This document shows positions 1 through 5,431 of a DNA stretch of 8,561 nucleotides, piece by piece (the first letter of the stretch is position 1; every line of letters starts with the position of its first letter). Made by a program: the position numbers and the translations under genes. Below the pieces are notes generated by a model. The model saw nothing but the letters and a program-made list of their open reading frames with translations. It had not been told where the DNA came from and did no database searches. The stretch covers positions 1-8,561 of the forward strand of contig PIVH01000076.1 of the NCBI GenBank assembly GCA_003354225.1, written 5' to 3'. The DNA is from Globobulimina sp. Taxonomy: Eukaryota > Foraminifera > Rotaliida.

Positions 1-2679
1 TGCGGAGGGAGATGGCGACGGCGAGGTAGACAATGTGGATGTTAATATTTGTTTCTTTGCGTTGGAAAGCGGAGAGATTGGCGATTCGGGAGATATTGAT
101 TGGCTTATTCTGATTAAAGAGGACTGCTGCTCCTCCTCCGCCGATATCGATGGAGGCAGTGCCAACGGCAACGGCAAAGGCAAAGGCAATGGAGGTGGCG
201 GCGGAGGAGTGTTGGTGCTGGTGGTCGATGACGATATTATCGGCTCAATCATTGGCGGTGCTATTTGTGCGATATTGTCCATTTTATGGTTATGGTTATG
301 ATGGTGATGGTGGCCATGATGATGATGGCTATGATGATGACTATGATGATGGTGATGACTGCGATGTCGTTTAAGTGAGCGTGGATTATTAATTTTATTT
401 AATAATAATATGGTCTTTGCTTGTATATTTAATCTGTTTTGATGTAATTTGTTGATCTGTTCAGTGGTAAATTGTATATGTTTCTGTTGATTTGTATATT
501 CCAATCGTTTGTAGTCCACAACGTGTTGGATCATTGACATTAAAAGTTTTGGATTTGGCGGTTTGCCAACAAAAGGATGGCTGATTAACTCTTTTAAAGA
601 TAATCGTTTTGTAAAAATTTGATTTAATAAATCCAACGAATCGTTAGAGACATAATCCAATAAACAATTGGTTTGTAATAAATTAAATACGCCGCACTCT
701 TGTAAAGATTTAAAATTTATATCCAATTCTTTTTCATTTATATTTTTCCCCGTATTTATATCTTTCATTGTGCTCAAATCGATTTTACAATTTTTATTCC
801 CGTTTAAATAGCCATACTGGCTCGGATTCTGTTGGTCCTTTTCAATATAAAATGGTGTGTCGTACGGCAAGGTGCAGGTTAACATGCAAAATAAGACGAT
901 GCCCAATGCGTAAATGTCTTCCTTCGAGGCATCATAAGCCTGCGCATATTTATATTTTAAAAATAATGCAGATTCAGGCGACATATATCGACATTTTCCC
1001 GGATAGGTTGAAACTGTAAAATCGTACTTTTCAAACTCATATTGATTCGGATTCGGATTCGGATTTTGATTCTGATTCTGATGTAATTTGCAGATGGTGG
1101 CGCGACCAAAATCAATTAGTTTGACCAGAAAATGACCGTTGGAATCAAAATGAAGAACAAAATTCTCGCATGAAATGTCTAAGTGTGCAATGCCTTGGCA
1201 ATGCAAGATATAAATGGCCTGCACCATCTGTTGAAATACGAATTTCACCAATTCAATATATGCGTTACTGCCATCTTGAGAGAGGTGCAGCGAATCTCTA
1301 TAAACATTGATTGACAATTCACGCAATTTATTGTTTTTTATTTGATCAATTCGATAAATGTTTAATTTCTTATCTCTATAAATAATGCCATGATAGGCAT
1401 CGATAAATAATAATAATTCGCCACAATTTGCAAATTCAGTCACCATAAAATAGCATTTCTTATCAACATCTTCCCAGTGCTCAATTAATTTTATTATATT
1501 CTTGTATGGTTCCTGCAGCCAGGCCAATAACGGCTTATTTAATAACAGGTTGTGATACGCATTCCGATAGATCAATTTTGTGATTTTTATTTCTTGGATG
1601 GCCTTCTCTTTCACCGGGATGCCCGACAATGTTATGCCTAAATCGCAGCATTGCTTATCGTAATATTTTATTGCCAGTGTCGGTTTTGACGAGTAATTAT
1701 TGATTAAATTGGTGACATTGGGCCCGCCGTTGCCATTTATCACCTGTTCAATGAAACTGTCGCAATATTCGTAGCCAATGTATATGCATCCTTGCAACGT
1801 CTTGGCCTCCACTCCCAAATTTAAATAATATTTGCCAGTTTTACACGAAAGGATGTATGAACCAATCGGTAAGCGGATCGAATCAAACTTGGAGACACTC
1901 TGATTATCCTCATTATGATTATGCATATGATTGCAATTGTGATTATTGCGGTTTTTAGTGTATGTAATTAACCATTTTAAGTTTTTCTGCGCTTCGTGAA
2001 CTTGCTGGGCCCACCGTTGCATTGTAAATAAAAATTGTAATCTCCGCGATAAGGTTGATATCTTTGTAGCAAATGAGATGTCGTTAATATTTGATTGGTT
2101 TAATAATTGTTTATATATTTGTTGCTGTAATTGTTGGTCCGATACACTCAGTTTTTTCTCATCAATCAGAGCGTTTAACTGTTTTGTCGACACATGTAAT
2201 AATTTCACGACATTCTCATTCTCGTTATCATTGTCATTGTCATTGTCATCGTCATTCTCATTATCAAAGTCATCCTCAATGCCATACTCGTTATCATTAT
2301 CATTATCATTATCATTTTCAATCTCTTGTTGAATATTAATATTATCCACATTTTTCCGACCCTGCTTTTTTGGGGGATTCGTCACAGAGATATTTGGTGA
2401 ATTATTATTATTATTATTATTATTTTGTTGTTGTCTTTGCATTTGTTCCATTTGCTGCATTTGCTGCAGTTGCATTTGTTGCAGTTGTTGAATTTGTTGA
2501 AGCCGTAATTGTTGGAGCTGTATTTGTTGTGCATATGTACTGCTTTGTTGGTATTGTTGCTGTGGCATTGCTTGCATTTGTTGCATTTGTTGCATTTGTC
2601 TTAGTTGCTCCATATACTGAAGTTCTTGCATGTATTGTTCATGCTGTTGTGGTGTCAATTGAGCCATTTGAGGATTCAT
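1..2679 (-). CDS. divergent protein kinase with Q/N-rich N-terminus, 3'-partial
   Basis: A single reading frame without stops covers 893 codons from the ATG at 2679-2677 to the left edge, so the C-terminus is missing. An in-frame TGA at 2715-2713 lies upstream, which supports this start. Residues 1-85 are Gln/Met-rich, N86-93 is an Asn run, and about 120-157 is Asp/Asn-rich. The kinase domain spans roughly residues 285-705. It shows a poor glycine loop near 288-302 (LGVEAKTLQGCIY), AIK with Lys338, a likely helix-C Glu363, and the catalytic loop HLDISCEN (499-506, Asp501 and Asn506). It also shows DFG (Asp523), SPE (567-569), the helix-F Asp588 in EDIYALG, and Arg692 in TKRLS. Such enzymes transfer phosphate from ATP to Ser/Thr. 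All main catalytic residues are present, but the HRD Arg is Leu and the catalytic-loop Lys is Ser. The tail has a His-rich stretch (about 770-796) and a Pro/Leu then Ser/Pro-rich stretch. No intron is seen. The substrate is unknown. The kinase call is strong; the subfamily is not assigned. Confidence 0.9.
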   Translation of the reverse strand, partial: MNPQMAQLTPQQHEQYMQELQYMEQLRQMQQMQQMQAMPQQQYQQSSTYAQQIQLQQLRLQQIQQLQQMQLQQMQQMEQMQRQQQNNNNNNNNSPNISVTNPPKKQGRKNVDNINIQQEIENDNDNDNDNEYGIEDDFDNENDDDNDNDNDNENENVVKLLHVSTKQLNALIDEKKLSVSDQQLQQQIYKQLLNQSNINDISFATKISTLSRRLQFLFTMQRWAQQVHEAQKNLKWLITYTKNRNNHNCNHMHNHNEDNQSVSKFDSIRLPIGSYILSCKTGKYYLNLGVEAKTLQGCIYIGYEYCDSFIEQVINGNGGPNVTNLINNYSSKPTLAIKYYDKQCCDLGITLSGIPVKEKAIQEIKITKLIYRNAYHNLLLNKPLLAWLQEPYKNIIKLIEHWEDVDKKCYFMVTEFANCGELLLFIDAYHGIIYRDKKLNIYRIDQIKNNKLRELSINVYRDSLHLSQDGSNAYIELVKFVFQQMVQAIYILHCQGIAHLDISCENFVLHFDSNGHFLVKLIDFGRATICKLHQNQNQNPNPNPNQYEFEKYDFTVSTYPGKCRYMSPESALFLKYKYAQAYDASKEDIYALGIVLFCMLTCTLPYDTPFYIEKDQQNPSQYGYLNGNKNCKIDLSTMKDINTGKNINEKELDINFKSLQECGVFNLLQTNCLLDYVSNDSLDLLNQIFTKRLSLKELISHPFVGKPPNPKLLMSMIQHVVDYKRLEYTNQQKHIQFTTEQINKLHQNRLNIQAKTILLLNKINNPRSLKRHRSHHHHHSHHHSHHHHGHHHHHNHNHKMDNIAQIAPPMIEPIISSSTTSTNTPPPPPPLPLPLPLPLALPPSISAEEEQQSSLIRISQSISPESPISPLSNAKKQILTSTLSTSPSPSPSA
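290..375 (-). repeat. His-rich codon repeat in kinase tail
   Basis: On the minus strand this stretch is mostly CAT/CAC codons with interspersed Ser, Gly and Asn, giving a run of about 25 residues dominated by His near residues 770-796 of the kinase. It is a trinucleotide-like low-complexity tract, in frame with the gene. Such tracts can bind metals or act as flexible linkers, but no function can be read from the sequence. Confidence 0.8.
1045..1080 (-). repeat. hexanucleotide repeat in the kinase activation loop
   Basis: Six consecutive 6-bp units of the form attNNg on the plus strand (attcgg three times, attttg once, attctg twice) encode alternating Gln-Asn then Pro-Asn pairs, residues 534-545. 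The repeat lies between DFG (523-525) and SPE (567-569), so it inserts a flexible Asn/Gln/Pro segment into the activation loop. Confidence 0.85.
2401..2424 (-). repeat. (AAT)8 Asn-encoding microsatellite
   Basis: Eight perfect ATT units on the plus strand read as AAT codons on the coding strand and give Asn86-93 of the kinase. They follow directly on a CAA/ATG-rich segment that gives the Gln/Met-rich N-terminus. A perfect uniform-codon run suggests recent slippage expansion. Confidence 0.9.
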
Positions 2680-3086
2680 TTTTTTCCTTTTTTTTTGTTT
2701 ACGTATATGTTTTCACGAAATGAGAGCAATTTGAAGCTAAAGCTAAACGATGACTAGGTCACTTGGAAGGAAAATATAATGTTAAAAACGAAAACGATAC
2801 TTAATCCTTAGATTTCTAAAAAAAACATGCTCGCAAGCATAATAATTGTATTTTGTCAGTAAAATCGAGGCTGGTAACGTGTTTTCAGAAACACGTTATC
2901 AGCCGAGATTATGTAACTGACTTTTGATACAATGTTTTACCAAAAAAAATGACCATACAGCGAATTTTGCCATAATTTATAATCTTCATATTTATGTTTT
3001 CGGCTTTTTGATTAGTTTCATGGGATAAATATATCACAATTTATTCACAAAACAAAACAACACAAAACAGATAATATATTCATAAC
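2680..3086. other. AT-rich upstream region of the kinase gene
   Basis: No credible coding frame is seen here. On the minus strand the kinase start is preceded by an A-rich stretch and an in-frame TGA at 2715-2713, so this interval should hold the kinase 5' UTR and promoter. A minor 5-bp hairpin (atgct-cgca-agcat, 2827-2840) sits just before the long hairpin at 2845-2933. No recognisable promoter motif could be assigned. Confidence 0.6.
2845..2933. repeat. long imperfect inverted repeat, about 89 nt hairpin
   Basis: The core is a 16-bp stem, 2869-2884 paired with 2889-2904, with one G-T wobble and a TCAG loop. Below it lie two opposed G-A mismatches (2867-2868 against 2905-2906), a 4-bp stem (2863-2866 with 2907-2910), an internal loop, a 6-bp stem (2855-2860 with 2916-2921), another internal loop, and a 6-bp stem (2845-2850 with 2928-2933). 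About 32 pairs over 89 nt is far more than chance would give. It could be a structured RNA, a foldback element or a regulatory cruciform. Its strand is not known. Confidence 0.75.
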
Positions 3087-3139
3087 TCGATGACATTAAA
3101 ATACGAACGAGATCGACATGCAACGGTCGATGACATTAA
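3087..3139. repeat. 13-bp direct repeat pair
   Basis: The string TCGATGACATTAA occurs at 3087-3099 and again at 3127-3139, 40 bp apart. A 7-bp inverted repeat, aaagctt and aagcttt around tttt, follows at 3150-3167. Together they form a degenerate lead-in to the palindrome array downstream and may be decayed units of a related repeat. Confidence 0.6.
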
Positions 3140-3184
3140 CTCAAAGTCCAAAGCTTTTTTAAGCTTTACATCAAAAACAATGGA

Positions 3185-3583
3185 TGCTGGCGGAGCGAAG
3201 CGACTCATCCATGGATATATGGTATTTATTAATGTATTTATGGCGGCGACGGAGTCGCCTCATCAATGGATATCGAATTTATTATGGTACATATGGGCGG
3301 CGACGGAGTCGCATCAACGACCGATATAAAACGTATTTTTATGGTATCTATGGGCGGCGACGGAGTCGCCTCATTGGTCGAAACATATTTTATTATGGTA
3401 TCTATGGATTATTGTATCTATGGCGGCGACGAAGTCGCCTTATCGGTTTCGCGAAACCGAATTTATTATGGTATCTATTGCGGCGACGGAGTCGCCTTAT
3501 CGATAGAGGCGAATTTATTATGTGATGAATAGCTATTATGGTATCTATGGGCGGCGACGAAGTCGCCTCAGCGGTCGAAACCG
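3185..3583. repeat. tandem array of GC-rich palindromes
   Basis: The 15-bp hairpin motif GGCGAC-GRA-GTCGCC starts at 3245, 3299, 3356, 3425, 3482 and 3553. The spacings are 54, 57, 69, 57 and 71 bp. Copy 2 has one changed arm base at its end (GTCGCA). A diverged copy lies near 3190-3205. The DNA between copies is also related: after the palindrome comes TCAT or TTAT, then a second small hairpin of the type CGGT-CGAA-ACCG (best at 3572-3583; a perfect 18-bp palindrome at 3443-3460), then ATTTATTATGGTATCTATGG. The array is therefore a tandem repeat of a two-hairpin unit, conspicuously GC-rich in AT-rich surroundings. Open frames across it, rich in Arg-Arg-Arg-Ser, are by-products of the repeat. 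Function is unknown. Confidence 0.9.
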
Positions 3584-3595
3584 ATTTTTTCTATT

Positions 3596-3658
3596 GTGAT
3601 GATAGCTCATTGGAGCATCTTATTAAATAAGATTTGGGTTCAAATCCCAATCATCACA
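3596..3658 (+). tRNA. tRNA-like gene, anticodon TAA, compact
   Basis: The segment folds as a cloverleaf. The acceptor stem GTGATGA (3596-3602) pairs perfectly with TCATCAC (3651-3657). TA at 3603-3604 is followed by a D-arm GCTC-ATTG-GAGC (3605-3616). The anticodon stem ATCTT/AAGAT (3617-3621 with 3629-3633) encloses ATTAAAT, giving anticodon TAA at 3624-3626 after T33. The T-arm is TTGGG/CCCAA (3634-3638 with 3646-3650) around TTCAAAT, and A3658 would be the discriminator base. The B-box-like string GGTTCAAATCC is present. The D-loop is shortened and the variable loop is absent, so the body is 62 nt instead of about 72. TAA implies leucine, whose tRNAs normally have a long variable arm. It may be an organelle-type tRNA, a tRNA-derived element or a decayed gene; the perfect stems argue that folding is maintained. 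Confidence 0.6.
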
Positions 3659-3664
3659 TTTTTT
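3659..3664 (+). terminator. T6 run, likely RNA polymerase III terminator
   Basis: Six consecutive T residues begin directly after the discriminator position of the tRNA-like gene, with a second T6 run shortly after. A T run of four or more on the coding strand is the usual stop signal for RNA polymerase III. Its exact placement supports the tRNA-like call and its strand. Confidence 0.55.
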
Positions 3665-4553
3665 GTTTTTTATTTTGTGATGCAGCCAATGTGTGTTTTT
3701 TTCACGTACAAGTTGTGTTTTTCGTTTCTATTTTACTACATCTAGGGCTTTTGTAAGCTAAAGTTCGTTAACAATAAAACAGTTTTACTGGCGTTTTTTT
3801 TGGTAAAATGAATTATTCACTTCAAATAATACTTGTTTCTGTTGACTATAATTTCGTTGTGTTGACTGTGTTTTCTTTTCGTGTCTTTTTGTTTACAAAA
3901 GGCACAAAATCGTACCGTTTCTGTGGAAAGAACTCTAATGTTTGTATATATTGCATTTCATCTGAAACACTTTGTTTCTTTCTGTTTTTATATGTGTCAT
4001 ACTGTCATTATTTATTAAATATGGACATATGCCATAATTATGATTTTTTTTAATTTAATTTAATAGTTCGAAGGAGAATGAGTACAGTTTTACAAAACAT
4101 AGCGTAACACAAAAATACCACGTTTCAAACAACATAATTAAAGCACACAGCACAAAGGGAAAAGGAAAAGGGGAAAAAAAAGAGAAACTAAAATGAAGGC
4201 TGAATAGCTAGCAATTATTGTAAAACAAACAAAAGTCAACAACTGAACACATACACACAACACAACAAACACAACAAGCAAAGGACACAAAGGCGAAAAT
4301 ATTACCGATTAAATGAGTAATACATTTAAATGTGTTTTCATTGAGTGACAATGTTACAATTTAAATTGCATTTTTTTTTAATATTAATATGCAAAAAAAA
4401 CAAATATTTTTGAATAAAAAATAAAAAAAAGGGGGAAGGGGGACGTTGAACAAATTTTAATTATGTATAATTTTTATAACAATATCATAACTAATTAATT
4501 TTATTAATACAATATAAGCGATGCAGATTTAGAGTATACAGTTTTTTTTTTAA
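3665..4553. other. gene-poor AT-rich intergenic region
   Basis: No convincing gene is seen on either strand. An 81-codon plus-strand frame at 3808-4053 has a Phe/Tyr/Cys-rich composition, as expected from T-rich non-coding DNA. Positions 4081-4310 are A/C-rich and purine-rich on the plus strand (runs such as aaagggaaaaggaaaagg), and 4370-4450 holds long A and T runs with a G-rich patch. This interval may include the 3' flank of the tRNA-like gene and untranslated sequence, but no signal could be assigned. Confidence 0.6.
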
Positions 4554-4610
4554 TTTTTGTTGATGTTTCGCCCGCTTCCGTGCTAGTTTTAATCTGTACA
4601 TCAACAAAAA
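4554..4610. repeat. 13-bp perfect inverted repeat with GC-richer loop
   Basis: TTTTTGTTGATGT at 4554-4566 is the exact reverse complement of ACATCAACAAAAA at 4598-4610, with a 31-nt loop that is richer in G and C than its surroundings. It lies downstream of the 137-codon minus-strand gene, beyond the larger foldback at 4650-4913. It could be a 3'-end hairpin, the ends of a tiny element, or chance in AT-rich DNA, though 13 exact pairs with mixed bases make chance less likely. Confidence 0.65.
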
Positions 4611-4649
4611 ATAGATGTCACATAAATATAAATATAAATAAACGATTAT

Positions 4650-4913
4650 TAGAATTCGTGCATTAACTGAATCGAAAGCAAAGTCACTAATTCAGTACAA
4701 TTTTATTCGTCCCAGCCACGATATCAAGGTTTCTAAAAACTTTATGATATAAAAAATGGAGGTAATTATGTATTATATCCTTTTCAACATAAATATGATT
4801 GATATGATTAAACATTTATTCGATTAGTCTAATAAATATAGACTGTAGACGGATAAAATAAACGTACTGAATTATCGACTTTGCTTTCAATTCAGTTAAA
4901 TGCACTAATTCTA
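4650..4913. mobile_element. foldback element, possible MITE with about 60-bp inverted arms
   Basis: The left arm 4650-4711 matches the reverse complement of 4848-4913. Over the outer 50 columns there are 45 matches, 4 mismatches and one 1-nt gap. After a short indel the match resumes over the 11-13 bp around ttttattcgtc. The arms enclose about 136 bp of AT-rich DNA with no coding frame. Both ends read TAGAATT..AATTCTA, so a TA target duplication of the Tc1/mariner type is possible, but the flanking TA could equally be part of the arms. No transposase is present, so if mobile it would be non-autonomous. It ends 15 bp from the stop codon of the 137-codon minus-strand gene and would be part of its 3' UTR. 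Confidence 0.55.
4815..4820 (-). promoter_or_regulatory. candidate AATAAA polyadenylation signal
   Basis: The minus strand reads AATAAA about 110 nt downstream of the stop codon of the 137-codon gene, inside the loop of the foldback element. The hexamer is common in AT-rich DNA, so this is only a candidate. Confidence 0.25.
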
Positions 4914-4927
4914 TTCGCAATGATGTT

Positions 4928-5341
4928 TTAGGAAACATAATAGATTTTAACTGGAATTGGGAGAGTTTGTTGCTGCGAATCTGTATAAGTTGGTGATGGA
5001 GAGAATAATTCCTCAAAATATGCAGAATCATCACGTTTCATGCTCGCAGGCTCAATGGTTGAGAAATCAACGCGTCGTAAATAGGCTGATCCCATTTGGA
5101 TAGTCATCTTAAGAGAAGACGGAGTTTCTTTTTTTTTGGATAATTTAGAGAGTGATTTTGATAAAGATTTTAATGAATTTGCACTTTTGGATAGCGATCG
5201 TGAGAGTTTTTTAATTTTGTATGCGAAATAATCACTGCAAGATGAACCCTCTGATTCTGAGTTTGTATCATCTGGGCGAGGCGCAGCAGTATCCATTGCG
5301 TCGTTGTTGCTGTTGCTGACGGATTGTTGTCTGGAAGGCAT
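4928..5341 (-). CDS. Ser/Lys-rich hypothetical protein, 137 aa
   Basis: I do not recognise this protein. The frame runs from the ATG at 5341-5339 to TAA at 4930-4928. An upstream TTG in the same frame (5356) is unlikely as a eukaryotic start, and the frame is closed by a TAA further upstream. The N-terminus is Ser/Asn/Asp-rich and polar (SNSNNDAMD, SESEGSS). A basic segment near residues 40-75 follows, with repeated Leu-Ser-Lys/Arg-Ser units (KIKKLSRSLSKS, SLSKSLSKLSKKK), able to form a basic amphipathic helix and rich in possible phosphorylation sites. The C-terminal half is mixed polar, ends in YYVS, and has no membrane segment. Composition differs from the Phe/Tyr/Cys-rich spurious frames in this DNA, which argues for a real gene. 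It is divergent from the receptor gene. A short 5' exon cannot be excluded: a T-rich tract ending in AAG precedes the start. Confidence 0.6.
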   Translation of the reverse strand: MPSRQQSVSNSNNDAMDTAAPRPDDTNSESEGSSCSDYFAYKIKKLSRSLSKSANSLKSLSKSLSKLSKKKETPSSLKMTIQMGSAYLRRVDFSTIEPASMKRDDSAYFEELFSPSPTYTDSQQQTLPIPVKIYYVS

Positions 5342-5431
5342 TTGTCGCTTAAACAAAGGTAACTTAGAAAATTGTCTTAAAAAAAAGAGTTTTAATTAAA
5401 AAAACTTTGAAACAAAAAAAACGCCCAAACC
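5342..5431. promoter_or_regulatory. shared divergent upstream region
   Basis: Only 90 bp separate the start codons of the minus-strand 137-codon gene and the plus-strand receptor gene. The segment is rich in A and T runs and contains the palindrome TTAATTAA at about 5392-5399. It must hold both 5' UTRs and core promoters, unless the genes have upstream non-coding exons. This suggests coordinate or competing expression; no specific factor site is recognised. Confidence 0.45.

Noticed and set aside
35-374. Plus-strand Gly/Asp-rich frames
   Set aside because: They are antisense to the His- and Pro-rich tail of the kinase and show no independent support.
2078-2723. Plus-strand Ser/Phe/Val-rich frames
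   Set aside because: They lie antisense to the Gln/Asn-rich N-terminus of the kinase and mirror its codon repeats.
3184-3532. Overlapping plus-strand frames with Arg-Arg-Arg-Ser or Gly-Gly-Asp repeats
   Set aside because: They are translations of the palindrome array in several frames at once and come from the repeat, not from a coding gene.
3185-3583. CRISPR array
   Set aside because: The repeats are 15-bp palindromes and the intervening segments are related to each other, so they are not unique spacers. No cas genes are present and the context is eukaryotic.
2935-3804. 15-bp inverted match ttttaccaaaaaaaa (2935) with its complement near 3790
   Set aside because: It is mostly an A/T run and the flanks do not match, so chance is likely.
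3808-4053. 81-codon plus-strand frame as a gene
   Set aside because: The composition is Phe/Tyr/Cys/Val-rich as expected from T-rich DNA, with no domain or neighbouring signals.
5342-5356. Extending the small minus-strand gene to a TTG start
   Set aside because: The gene is eukaryotic, an ATG is available at 5341, and TTG initiation has no support.
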